DNA from: Proteiniphilum sp. UBA1403
GTDB taxonomy: Bacteria > Bacteroidota > Bacteroidia > Bacteroidales > Dysgonomonadaceae
NCBI GenBank assembly: GCA_002305715.1
Contig: DBQD01000071.1
Span: 37,613 to 101,612, forward strand
Length of the DNA: 64,000 nt
Reading direction: 5' to 3'
Shown here one piece after another: positions 28,697 to 37,640 of this stretch. The notes under the pieces are model-generated. The model was given only the letters and a program-made list of their open reading frames with translations, was not told the origin of the DNA and did not search any database. How positions within the stretch are numbered: the first letter of the stretch is position 1; the number at the start of each line of letters is the position of its first letter. Made by a program: the position numbers and the translations under genes.

Positions 28697-29839
28697 ATGA
28701 TATTACAAACGGACAAAGAAAAGAAAGGCATACATCATAAATACATCCTGATTGGACTGCTTATCATATTGGGATTAATTATTTTTAAATACACCCGTCC
28801 CTACATGAGTGGTTTTTTGGGTGCAGCCACATTGTATGTAATTGTAAACGGGCAACAGAAGTTTCTTACGCAAAAGTTACGTTTAAAGAAGTCGTTAGGA
28901 GCACTTTTAATTGTTCTCGAAGTCCTATTTTTCATTCTCATTCCTCTTACCGGTATCGCATTTTTGATCATTGATACATTCTCCGGAATCACAATCGATC
29001 CTGAAGCCATTCTTGCAAGAGTAAACAGCTTTGTAGACATGATTGAGGAGAAAGTTGGATTTGCCATCTTCACTCCCGATAGTCTCTCTGCCATTCCACG
29101 TGCAGGAAGTAATATCCTTCAGGTTTTGGGGAGTAGCATATATACCTTCGTGATCAATGTGATCGTTATCCTTTTCGTGTTGTATTACATGTTATACAGT
29201 AACAGCGATTTTGAGAAATCCATACGCGAAATTTTACCTTTCAAGGAAGAAAATAAACAAATTGTTGCAGAAGAAACGCGACTTATCATACAGGCCAATG
29301 CCATTGGAATACCCCTATTAGCAATCATACAGGGTGTATTTGCTTATTTGGGATACTTGCTATTTGGCGTGGAGAGTGCCATTCTCTATGCTATTCTCAC
29401 CGCTTTCTCCACCATACTCCCCATAGTAGGTACCACCATTATTTGGGGACCCATCGCAATCGGACTACTATTAAATGCCGATTACGTGAATGGTATTGGG
29501 TTGCTGGTTTATGGTTTCTTCATCATTGGCGGTGTTGACAATATTGCCCGTTTTCTGCTTCAAAAGAAATTAGCAGATATCCATCCACTCATCACTGTGT
29601 TTGGTGTCTTGATAGGACTTCCCATGTTCGGATTCTGGGGTGTAATCTTTGGGCCCTTGTTACTCTCACTCTTTATTCTCTTTTTCAACATGTACCGGCA
29701 CGAGTATGTTCCGGGATCCAAAGCCGAACCACGTGTAACCACACGCGTTAAAACACGCAAGGTGAAGATACCCGGCTATGAACCATCAAAGTTGAAAAAA
29801 AACACAAAAAAAGTGTCCAATGCTTCTACAAAAAACTAA
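28697..29839 (+). CDS. AI-2E family transporter (PF01594-type permease)
   Basis: Inner-membrane protein of 380 residues with about seven to eight hydrophobic segments (for example YILIGLLIILGLIIF, VLIVLEVLFFILIPLTGIA and FGVLIGLPMFGFWGVIFGP). The last is the characteristic C-terminal family motif, GxxxGxPxFGxxGxxxGP. The final 50 residues are a basic cytoplasmic tail. Members export small molecules or, in some species, act as Na+/H+ antiporters; the name AI-2E does not show autoinducer export here. Its last 20 bases overlap the start of the binding-protein gene. Confidence 0.92.
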   Translation: MILQTDKEKKGIHHKYILIGLLIILGLIIFKYTRPYMSGFLGAATLYVIVNGQQKFLTQKLRLKKSLGALLIVLEVLFFILIPLTGIAFLIIDTFSGITIDPEAILARVNSFVDMIEEKVGFAIFTPDSLSAIPRAGSNILQVLGSSIYTFVINVIVILFVLYYMLYSNSDFEKSIREILPFKEENKQIVAEETRLIIQANAIGIPLLAIIQGVFAYLGYLLFGVESAILYAILTAFSTILPIVGTTIIWGPIAIGLLLNADYVNGIGLLVYGFFIIGGVDNIARFLLQKKLADIHPLITVFGVLIGLPMFGFWGVIFGPLLLSLFILFFNMYRHEYVPGSKAEPRVTTRVKTRKVKIPGYEPSKLKKNTKKVSNASTKN

Positions 29840-30998
29840 AGCACCCCTACTATTATTTACGTGTACCTTTTTTATTCTCGCATGGGGATGCCGACAAGGA
29901 GAACAACGCAAACATGAGAATGAGTTGGAGAAACCACATTCAACTGTCCTGCCCAATTATGCAAAAGGGTTTCAGATAGACTATTTCAATGGGTACAAGA
30001 AAGTAACATTGCATAATCCTTGGAACAGCAGTGAGCCCTATGCGGTGTATTATCTTTACAACAATAATTCCACCACATTACCCACTGGGGGCACTCATAT
30101 AAAAACGCCAATTTCCACCCTCTCTGTCAATACTTTCTCCTATTTTTCATTTCTTTCCCTACTGGACGAGGATGATGTTATCATCGGTGTGACCGATGGA
30201 TTTCGTATTTACAACCCTGCAATCTTGGACAGATTGAAATTGGGAGAGGTTACCGATCTGGGAGATCCTTTTCAGCCCAACATCGAAAAGACGTTGGCAT
30301 TGAAACCAGATGCCATCATCAGTTCGGCCTATGCACAACGCGATAACTACAGTGAACGACTTATACAAGCAGGTTTTCCCATAATCTATTCACTTGAATG
30401 GATGGAAAACTCCCCCCTGGCACGTGCTGAATGGATTAAAATGATTGCGACCTTTTTCGATAAAGAAGAACTAGCTGACTCTCTTTTCTCCAGCATAGAA
30501 CATCGTTATCTTGAGTTGCAGGAAAGAGTGAAGAATGTTTCAACGCCTCGTACTGTTTTATCGGGCGATAATTTTCAGGGCACCTGGTATATACCCGGGG
30601 GTAAAAGCTTCAATGCGACTCTTTTTCACGATGCAAGTCTCGATTATCGGTACAAAAACAACTCAGAGAGTGGCAGTATTGGCTTAGATATTGAATCGGT
30701 CCTTACACAATTTGGAAAAGTAGATTACTGGTTTGGCTGTCAAGCAGACAGCTATGCAGAGCTTGCAGAGAAAGATGCCAAATACCTGTTGTTGCATGCA
30801 GTAAAAAAGAGGCAAGTATTTAACAATCACAATCGGGTTACCTCTTCGGGTGGGAACGATTATTTTGAAAGCGCTATTGCCAACCCCGACCTACTGCTCT
30901 CTGATCTTGTGAAAGCAGCCTATCCGGAGTTACTGCCACATTATGAATTCACGTACATCAAACCACTGGAAGAAACAGCTCCCCGTGAAAAAAAATAG
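29820..30998 (+). CDS. FecB/BtuF-type ABC transporter substrate-binding lipoprotein
   Basis: Periplasmic binding protein for iron-siderophore, haem or cobalamin-type ligands, 392 residues. The lipobox ends at Cys24 (ILAWGC). The protein has two lobes joined by a long helix, typical of the class III fold: NTFSYFSFLSLLDEDDVIIGVT, EKTLALKPDAIISSAY and PGGKSFNATLFHDA. The start overlaps the AI-2E-type gene by 20 bases, and the end overlaps the permease gene, suggesting translational coupling. The ligand cannot be assigned. No ATPase gene is found in this window, so the transporter must recruit one encoded elsewhere or be incomplete. Confidence 0.88.
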   Translation: MLLQKTKAPLLLFTCTFFILAWGCRQGEQRKHENELEKPHSTVLPNYAKGFQIDYFNGYKKVTLHNPWNSSEPYAVYYLYNNNSTTLPTGGTHIKTPISTLSVNTFSYFSFLSLLDEDDVIIGVTDGFRIYNPAILDRLKLGEVTDLGDPFQPNIEKTLALKPDAIISSAYAQRDNYSERLIQAGFPIIYSLEWMENSPLARAEWIKMIATFFDKEELADSLFSSIEHRYLELQERVKNVSTPRTVLSGDNFQGTWYIPGGKSFNATLFHDASLDYRYKNNSESGSIGLDIESVLTQFGKVDYWFGCQADSYAELAEKDAKYLLLHAVKKRQVFNNHNRVTSSGGNDYFESAIANPDLLLSDLVKAAYPELLPHYEFTYIKPLEETAPREKK

Positions 30999-31995
30999 AC
31001 CGATTTTTCTTCTCCTGTTTGTGCTGCTTATTGTAGCCTTTATCGGTGATCTTCTCACCGGCAATGCCTCCATCTCACCTATCGAAGTGTGGGCAACTTT
31101 ATTTGGCAATTCAAACGATGCCATCATCAACGAGATCATTCGCAATTACCGACTCCCAAAAGCCATCACTGCACTCATTACCGGTAGTGCCCTTTCTCTG
31201 TCAGGATTACTGATGCAGACACTCTTTCGTAATCCACTAGCCGGTCCCGATGTGCTGGGTGTATCAGCGGGTGCAGGACTAGGAGTGGCATTGCTCACTC
31301 TTTTGAGCAGCTCAGTAGCCTACCCTTTTATTGCCATCATGGGCAATATGGCACAAATTACCGCTGCCATTGGCGGTGCTACTTTTGTATTAGTACTAAT
31401 TCTAGCTGTGTCTGCAAGAATAAAGGACTCTGTCACTATCCTTGTCTTGGGCATGATCTTTGGTTATGTGGCGAGTGCATTGGTCACCATTTTGCAGAGT
31501 TTTGCTGATCCCGACTCTCTGAAAGTCTTTGTCACCTGGACTTTTGGCAGTTTGGGAGGAGTTACGTGGGATAAGATGCCACTGTTGCTCTCCTTAGTAA
31601 CTATTGGCATTGTGCTGACCGGCTTTATGCAGAAGTCGCTCAACAGTCTATTACTTGGGGAGAACTACGCAATGAGCACTGGCCAGCACATTAAACGGAT
31701 TCGGTTAATAATCATTGCTATCTCTGCCATCATCACCGGAGCAGTCACTGCATTTACCGGTCCCATAGCGTTTGTAGGGGTTGTCATTCCCCATTTTGCG
31801 CGCACCTTTTTCGCCACCGTCAATCACAAGACTATCCTTCCGGCAACACTTCTTTTGGGAAGCATCCTAATGCTTACATGCGATATTATCTCCCAAGTAC
31901 CTCTATCAGGTAGAACACTGCCTATCAATGCAGTAACAGCTGTTTTTGGAGCCCCCATGATTGTATGGATCGTACTTAAAAGAAAAAAATTATAA
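30943..31995 (+). CDS. FecCD-family ABC transporter permease
   Basis: Inner-membrane permease of 350 residues for siderophore, haem or cobalamin uptake, with the usual nine to ten TM helices. Family signatures include RNYRLPKAITALITGSALSLSGLLMQ (cut here for length: RLPKAITALITG), NPLAGPDVLGVSAGAGLG and FVGVVIPHFAR. The ATG at 30943 overlaps the binding-protein gene by 56 bases; the in-frame GTG at 30985 would reduce the overlap to 14. The next gene is clpC, not the expected ATP-binding subunit. Confidence 0.93.
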   Translation: MNSRTSNHWKKQLPVKKNRPIFLLLFVLLIVAFIGDLLTGNASISPIEVWATLFGNSNDAIINEIIRNYRLPKAITALITGSALSLSGLLMQTLFRNPLAGPDVLGVSAGAGLGVALLTLLSSSVAYPFIAIMGNMAQITAAIGGATFVLVLILAVSARIKDSVTILVLGMIFGYVASALVTILQSFADPDSLKVFVTWTFGSLGGVTWDKMPLLLSLVTIGIVLTGFMQKSLNSLLLGENYAMSTGQHIKRIRLIIIAISAIITGAVTAFTGPIAFVGVVIPHFARTFFATVNHKTILPATLLLGSILMLTCDIISQVPLSGRTLPINAVTAVFGAPMIVWIVLKRKKL

Positions 31996-32062
31996 CCCAT
32001 ATTGTAAACAAAATGGCGTTCCAAACGTCATATAATTGTGTATAATGATCAGCAGAACAGAT

Positions 32063-32078
32063 TGGCACTGTTTTTGCA
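32063..32078 (+). promoter_or_regulatory. Candidate sigma-54 (-24/-12) promoter of clpC
   Basis: Reads TGGCACTGTTTTTGCA: GG and GC separated by 10 bases, with both the TGGCAC and TTGCA halves intact. It is an almost perfect match to the sigma-54 consensus TGGCAC-N5-TTGCW, about 135 bases before the clpC start. The groES operon in this window has a similar element. Confidence 0.6.
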
Positions 32079-32130
32079 GATTTTGATTGATTGCATTCGC
32101 CAATTCATGTATGATTAAAAAGAAATAGCC

Positions 32131-32138
32131 TATATTTG
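32131..32138 (+). promoter_or_regulatory. Candidate housekeeping -7 box upstream of clpC
   Basis: TATATTTG matches the Bacteroidetes -7 consensus TAnnTTTG, 74 bases before the clpC start. No TTTG is found at the expected -33 spacing, so it would be a weak promoter, possibly in addition to the upstream -24/-12 element. Confidence 0.35.
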
Positions 32139-32211
32139 CATTCGATCATTCGATGAAAAGATTGCCAAATGAGCCAAGGGGAGCAGTCAAAATTAAAAGG
32201 AAGATTAAAAA

Positions 32212-34773
32212 ATGGAAAATAACTTTTCACAACGAATAAGAGACATCATGGCATACAGCCGTGAAGAAGCAGGACGGCTCCAGAATAACTATATCGGTCC
32301 AGAACACCTCATGCTGGGTATTCTCCGTGAAGGAGAAGGACTGGCTATTCAGGTGCTGCAGGACTTCGATGTTAATTTGGAGGAACTAAAGAAATATATC
32401 GATACGCATATACGAGCAATACAGGAACCATATGAGGGATCAAATGAATTGGTGATTAACAAAAGCACAGAAAAGGCTTTAAAAATGAGTATTCTGGAAG
32501 CACGGCTCACCAAAAGTAAAGAAACAGATTCCGAACATGTGCTTCTCGCATTGTTGAAGGAAAAAAACACCCTGATATACGATATTCTCACACAATTTCA
32601 ACTGGACTATACAAGTACCTTCTTGTATATTAGAAGCATCCTTGAGAACCGCACCGAAGGGAACAGCCTCAACGATACCAATGAGCCGCAAATGCCTTCG
32701 GCTGGTGCAAACTTCACCGATGACGACGACGAGGAAATGAATGAAAAATCATCGTTCAACCCAGGAAGTGGACAAGGAACCCCCTCACAAACCAAAGCCG
32801 GCTCCGATACTCCTGTACTAGATAATTTCGGGACCGACATCACTCGGGCAGCACTTGAAAACAGACTCGATCCGGTTGTGGGACGCGAGAAGGAAATTGA
32901 ACGTATTGCACAGATCCTCAGTCGCCGCAAAAAAAACAACCCGGTACTTATTGGTGACCCGGGTGTGGGTAAGTCGGCTATTGTGGACGGACTTGCACTA
33001 CGCATCACCCAAAAGAAAGTATCACGTGCACTTTTTGACAAACGAGTCATTGCACTGGATATGGCATCTATTGTTGCAGGCACAAAATACCGCGGCCAGT
33101 TTGAAGAACGCATCAAAGCCATTCTGAATGAACTTTCAAAGAACCCGAACATCATCCTCTTCATCGACGAAATCCACACAATTGTGGGCGCTGGTGGTGC
33201 TGCAGGTTCTCTTGACGCGGCCAACATGCTAAAGCCAGCGTTGGCAAGAGGAGAGATACAGTGTATTGGTGCTACTACACTCGATGAATATAGAAAGAAC
33301 ATCGAAAAAGATGGTGCGTTGGAACGCCGCTTTCAAAAAGTCATTGTGGATCCCACTACACCAGAGGAGACATTGCAGATATTGCGCAACATCAAAGAAC
33401 GATACGAAGATCACCACAATGTACGTTACACCGACGAGGCATTGCAGGCTTGTGTGAAGCTAACAAACCGATATGTAACAGACCGCACCTTCCCCGATAA
33501 AGCCATCGACGCACTCGACGAAGCCGGTGCAAGGGTACACATATCCAACATCGTAATTCCAGAGACCATTGAGCGCTTAGAGGAAGAGCTGAAGGAGGTA
33601 GAAAAGCAAAAGAGCGATGCCGTTAAAGCACAAAAATATGAGTTGGCTGCTAGCTACCGCGATAAGCAACGACAGCTGCTCTTGGCACTTGAAGCAGAGG
33701 AAGAACGTTGGCAAAAAGAGATCAAGGAGAAGCCTGAAATAGTAGACGAAGATAAGATTGCAGAAGTGGTGGCCATGATCTCCGGTGTACCGGTACAACG
33801 AATTGCTCAAGCCGAGGGGCAGCGACTCCTTGAGATGCGCGACGTATTGAAGAGCAAAGTTATTGGTCAGGATGAAGCCATAAACAAGATTGTAAAAGCT
33901 ATCCAGCGAAACCGTGTGGGACTGAAAGATCCCAACAAACCCATCGGAAACTTCATGTTCCTTGGGCCGACAGGTGTGGGAAAGACACACCTTGCAAAAA
34001 AACTGGCAGAGTTTCTTTTTGATTCCTCAGAGAACCTCATCCGTATTGATATGAGCGAGTACATGGAGAAATTCAATGTATCTCGACTGGTAGGAGCGCC
34101 TCCGGGATATGTAGGGTACGAAGAAGGTGGACAGCTGACCGAGAAAGTACGACGTCGCCCCTACTCTGTGGTGTTGCTCGACGAAGTTGAAAAGGCACAT
34201 CCCGATGTATTCAACATCCTTCTTCAAATCATGGACGAAGGCCATGTGACGGACAGTCTGGGTAGGAAAATCGACTTCAAGAACACCATCTTGATCATGA
34301 CATCAAACATTGGGACAAGGCAACTCAAGGATTTCGGTAGAGGCATTGGCTTCAGTACCAGCAACGATGTAACCGATCCCGAATTCTCACGCAGCATCAT
34401 CCAGAAAGCCTTGAACAAGGCATTTGCGCCCGAGTTCCTGAACCGTGTTGATGACATAATCATGTTTGATCAGTTAAACAAGGAATCGATCTTTAAGATC
34501 ATTGACCTTGAGCTTGCCGGACTCTACAAACGTATTGGCGACTTGGGCTTCCAGGTTAATCTCTCCGAACCTGCGAAAGAATTTATTGCCAACAAAGGCT
34601 ATGATGTTCAGTTTGGTGCGCGTCCGCTCAAGCGAGCTATCCAAAAGTATATTGAGGATGAGATGGCAGAGCTTATAATCGGCACCGGCATGAAAGAAGG
34701 CGACAATGTACTGGTCGATTTCGACAGTGAAAAGCAACAGATCGTGATGAAAGTAGAAAAAAAAGAGGAATAA
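32212..34773 (+). CDS. clpC: ATP-dependent Clp protease ATP-binding subunit ClpC
   Basis: AAA+ unfoldase of 853 residues that feeds proteins to ClpP. Domains in order: two Clp_N repeats (about 1-150), a flexible acidic linker (about 155-200), AAA-1 with Walker A 248-GDPGVGKS-255 and Walker B ILFIDEIH, a UVR-type coiled segment (about 430-475, [19 protein letters not shown]), AAA-2 with Walker A 585-GPTGVGKT-592 and Walker B VVLLDEVE, and the ClpP-docking IGF loop at 712-714. The UVR motif supports ClpC rather than ClpB. It probably has its own promoters, a -24/-12 element and a -7 box upstream, and does not depend on the FecCD operon. Confidence 0.96.
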   Translation: MENNFSQRIRDIMAYSREEAGRLQNNYIGPEHLMLGILREGEGLAIQVLQDFDVNLEELKKYIDTHIRAIQEPYEGSNELVINKSTEKALKMSILEARLTKSKETDSEHVLLALLKEKNTLIYDILTQFQLDYTSTFLYIRSILENRTEGNSLNDTNEPQMPSAGANFTDDDDEEMNEKSSFNPGSGQGTPSQTKAGSDTPVLDNFGTDITRAALENRLDPVVGREKEIERIAQILSRRKKNNPVLIGDPGVGKSAIVDGLALRITQKKVSRALFDKRVIALDMASIVAGTKYRGQFEERIKAILNELSKNPNIILFIDEIHTIVGAGGAAGSLDAANMLKPALARGEIQCIGATTLDEYRKNIEKDGALERRFQKVIVDPTTPEETLQILRNIKERYEDHHNVRYTDEALQACVKLTNRYVTDRTFPDKAIDALDEAGARVHISNIVIPETIERLEEELKEVEKQKSDAVKAQKYELAASYRDKQRQLLLALEAEEERWQKEIKEKPEIVDEDKIAEVVAMISGVPVQRIAQAEGQRLLEMRDVLKSKVIGQDEAINKIVKAIQRNRVGLKDPNKPIGNFMFLGPTGVGKTHLAKKLAEFLFDSSENLIRIDMSEYMEKFNVSRLVGAPPGYVGYEEGGQLTEKVRRRPYSVVLLDEVEKAHPDVFNILLQIMDEGHVTDSLGRKIDFKNTILIMTSNIGTRQLKDFGRGIGFSTSNDVTDPEFSRSIIQKALNKAFAPEFLNRVDDIIMFDQLNKESIFKIIDLELAGLYKRIGDLGFQVNLSEPAKEFIANKGYDVQFGARPLKRAIQKYIEDEMAELIIGTGMKEGDNVLVDFDSEKQQIVMKVEKKEE

Positions 34774-34789
34774 CAATTCCTCTTTTTTT
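34758..34789. terminator. Bidirectional terminator between clpC and the GH2 gene
   Basis: A 13-bp stem (34758-34770 with 34777-34789) with loop TAACAA. The left arm is made of the last codons of clpC (KKEE) and the loop contains the clpC stop. A-rich and T-rich flanks make it a terminator on both strands, serving convergent clpC (plus) and GH2 (minus). Confidence 0.85.
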
Positions 34790-34793
34790 GTAT

Positions 34794-37565
34794 CTAAGGA
34801 ATAAACTTCAGGTAGACTTTTCCCTTTACAGGTTCGACATGTCCCGAACTCAACATAAAATTCTGCTGACTTTGCGGTCCCATTTCAATTGCCTGCTTGA
34901 ACTTTGTACCAACCGGACTGATTCCATTCAGGATAGAAAGTTGTCCATCGGGAAATTTACCCAATGTATTGTCGTTGTTTCGCTTCACAGGATTGTCGGG
35001 TGTAAACAGATGTAGGAATAGTTCATCGGATGCTGCTACAATACGCAATACACCCTCATTCGTTCTCAAGTCTGCCGCGTAGAGATTGGAGTGAAACCCC
35101 TTAAACTCCGGATAGTCCCACGACTCACCGGTGACCGTGTTGTTATATGCTTTCTCCCACACATTGAAGGTAACACCTTTAAGCCTATTTTTCCAAACCC
35201 TGTAGGGTCCGTTTCCAAGCCACTTGACACCCTCTACTTTTTCCTCGGGATAATCAAAAGTGATGCCTATGTGGTCATGATATCCTCCCACATCGAACAT
35301 GTATTCAATTTCAACCCATCCTGAAGCCAACAACGCAATTGTTATGACATTTCGTTTATTCGATCGTCTGTTTCTTTCTTCTTTAAACCTTAATAGAAGC
35401 TTCTCTTGTACCCCTTGCGTCGTGATAGTATACATAGTATCCAACACCAAATTACCGGTGGTAAAACGGGGACCATTAGCAAGAGAGAGTTTTTTCCCAT
35501 TTGTTTCAATGGCGTGTATTAAACCGCTCTTCTTGTCGATAATCAGTTTCTTATCACTGCAGCTGAAGTTGATTTCATTGCCCACTTCTTCCCGTTTAAC
35601 CTCTCCAGGTTCATTCTCAATCAGTCGCTCAGCAAATACAGAGACAGGTGTAATTCTTCTTGTCCATGTATAGATAACTTTACCATAAACATCGGTCGCA
35701 GTAAGATACAATGCATCATAATCGGTCAATGTTGCAGGCAGATCCACCTTGATATATCCGTTGAAACCTGGCAAGATACTGGGGACAGAAACCTTGGTAT
35801 CATGCACTTTTCTTTCCCCAGTGAGGAAATTGAAACGAACCCATTGCGCCTTGAATGTACATTGATTCAAATTGGTGAAATGATATCGATTCTCCACTTT
35901 TAATGTTCCGTCGAAAGTAGGAGGTAAAAACGAAGTCCCCTCCAAGTAGATGGGCGACCAGATCTCCTTGATGGTAAAGAAACTCCCCTCCTTTTCACGA
36001 TAAGGTCCCACAATACCGTCAGCAGCATGATTTCCGTCGGTATCTATTACATTGTTCCGATCATTACGCACCACTCCCTGATCCACCAAATCCCACAAGA
36101 ACCCACCCACACTCAAGGGGTTCTCTTGCATCAGATTCCAGAAATCGTCGAGACCGGCACCATGCCCCCCATCATACAAACCATGTATGAACTCCGTGGG
36201 GAAGAACAATTTATTACCGTTGAACAAGAATTGCGTACCTATTCCATACGAAGGATAATGATAGGTAGTGGAGAATGTCTCTTCGAGCCAAGGATGGAAA
36301 ACATAGCGATTCTGGATATCGTACCGAGGATATTCAGGTAAAAGATCAAAATTAAAACCTCCTTCATTGCCATTCGCCCACATGACGATACTTGGATGGT
36401 TCACATCACGGATCACCAGCTCCCGCACCAGTTTTTTACCTGCTTCGGTGTCGTAGGCCGATTGCCAACCGGTAAGCTCATCAATTACATAGAGGCCCAG
36501 TGAATCGCATATATCCAGAAAGTGGCGGTCGGGAGGATAATGCGACATTCTGACAGCATTCATATTCATCTCCTTAATCAGCTGCACATCCATCAGGCTT
36601 ATGGAATAATTGGTAGCCCTCCCGGTAGTTGGCCAGTGTGTGTGCCTGTTTACACCTTTGAATTTTATTTTCACACCGTTTACGTAGAAACCATCTCCAG
36701 GCTTCAACTCAACCGTACGAAAACCAAATTTCTCGGTCACCGTATGGATAATCTTACCATTTCTACTTAACACAATCTCCACTTTGTATCTTTCTGGAAA
36801 CTCGGAAGTCCACAGCTTGGGATTCTTAAATTGACCCGATAAACGAATTACACCCTCTTTGTTAGTAGTTGCAGTCAGCGGATCACCAAAATTTTCCCCA
36901 TCTAATGTCTTCACGTGTGCAGTTACCTGAGCATTAGGCATATTCCCCTTTAAAAAGACATCCATTTTGAAGATACCATCCGCTTTAGCATCAATAGCTA
37001 CCCGATCGATATGCTCTTTAGGTAATGCCTCTAACCAGACGGGACGATAGATTCCGCCATAGACCCAGAAATCAGCCTTTTGTTCAGCATTATCAATTGA
37101 TTCATTCGATGAGGATTTGTGTACAGTTACTTCCAGAAGGTTATTTTGTCCATACTTCAATAATTTGGTGATGTCATATTCAAAACAATAAAACCCTCCC
37201 TGGTGCATTTCGCCTGCAGTGCGACCATTTATCTTCACTTCGGTATCGGTCATCACACCTTCAAACACAATATTGACTGTTTTTCCTTTCCACGATGCCG
37301 GCACCCCGAACTGATGGCGATATATTCCTGTTTCATTGATTCTTTCCTTATCATGTCCATAGGTAAACTGACCAAAGCCCTCAAATTCCCAATTTGAGGG
37401 AACCGGTATTTTGGTCCATTCTCCACTTTTTCGCCCTGCAGTACAGAAGAAATCCCATAACACAGTCTGGTCACTACCACTCCCGGAGAGGTAGAGCGAC
37501 TCTGTTTCTTGTGCAAAAGAAGTAAGGAAAAACAAACCTGCTAATAGCAATGTAATTCGTTTCAT
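34794..37565 (-). CDS. Large GH2 glycosidase (beta-galactosidase-like), secreted
   Basis: Secreted GH2 enzyme of 923 residues from the ATG at 37565 (a TTG at 37574 would add three). Signal peptide MKRITLLLAGLFFLTSFAQ. Domain order: N-terminal jelly roll, immunoglobulin-like domain, TIM barrel (about 300-600), then C-terminal beta-sandwich domains. Acid/base in WANGNEGGFNFD and nucleophile in FPTEFIHGLYDGGHGAG; these are about Glu401 and Glu458 in this numbering. The motif PTEFIHGLYDGG marks a GH2 subgroup common in Bacteroidetes loci rather than classical LacZ (which has CEYxHAMGN). It follows the SusD gene, separated by a strong hairpin, and is the only enzyme gene of this locus. Substrate is not determined. 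Confidence 0.9.
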   Translation of the reverse strand: MKRITLLLAGLFFLTSFAQETESLYLSGSGSDQTVLWDFFCTAGRKSGEWTKIPVPSNWEFEGFGQFTYGHDKERINETGIYRHQFGVPASWKGKTVNIVFEGVMTDTEVKINGRTAGEMHQGGFYCFEYDITKLLKYGQNNLLEVTVHKSSSNESIDNAEQKADFWVYGGIYRPVWLEALPKEHIDRVAIDAKADGIFKMDVFLKGNMPNAQVTAHVKTLDGENFGDPLTATTNKEGVIRLSGQFKNPKLWTSEFPERYKVEIVLSRNGKIIHTVTEKFGFRTVELKPGDGFYVNGVKIKFKGVNRHTHWPTTGRATNYSISLMDVQLIKEMNMNAVRMSHYPPDRHFLDICDSLGLYVIDELTGWQSAYDTEAGKKLVRELVIRDVNHPSIVMWANGNEGGFNFDLLPEYPRYDIQNRYVFHPWLEETFSTTYHYPSYGIGTQFLFNGNKLFFPTEFIHGLYDGGHGAGLDDFWNLMQENPLSVGGFLWDLVDQGVVRNDRNNVIDTDGNHAADGIVGPYREKEGSFFTIKEIWSPIYLEGTSFLPPTFDGTLKVENRYHFTNLNQCTFKAQWVRFNFLTGERKVHDTKVSVPSILPGFNGYIKVDLPATLTDYDALYLTATDVYGKVIYTWTRRITPVSVFAERLIENEPGEVKREEVGNEINFSCSDKKLIIDKKSGLIHAIETNGKKLSLANGPRFTTGNLVLDTMYTITTQGVQEKLLLRFKEERNRRSNKRNVITIALLASGWVEIEYMFDVGGYHDHIGITFDYPEEKVEGVKWLGNGPYRVWKNRLKGVTFNVWEKAYNNTVTGESWDYPEFKGFHSNLYAADLRTNEGVLRIVAASDELFLHLFTPDNPVKRNNDNTLGKFPDGQLSILNGISPVGTKFKQAIEMGPQSQQNFMLSSGHVEPVKGKVYLKFIP

Positions 37566-37586
37566 AATTGACAATTAAATAAAAGA

Positions 37587-37627
37587 TTAGGCCACAGATA
37601 AAATAGAACATCTCATCTGTGGCCTAA
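37587..37627 (-). terminator. Strong hairpin between SusD and GH2 genes
   Basis: A perfect 13-bp stem (37587-37599 with 37615-37627) with a 15-base loop. On the minus strand it is followed by TCTTTTATTT. It begins about 14 bases past the SusD stop and may terminate most transcripts or protect the upstream susCD mRNA. Confidence 0.7.
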
Positions 37628-37640
37628 ATATAGTCATTAA

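Noticed and set aside
28697..29839. Quorum-sensing autoinducer-2 exporter
   Set aside because: The family name is historical. Membership alone does not show AI-2 export, and no luxS or related gene is nearby.
32607..33302. Minus-strand open frame of 231 codons opposite clpC
   Set aside because: Serine-rich antisense shadow of the AAA+ domain with no protein-family features.
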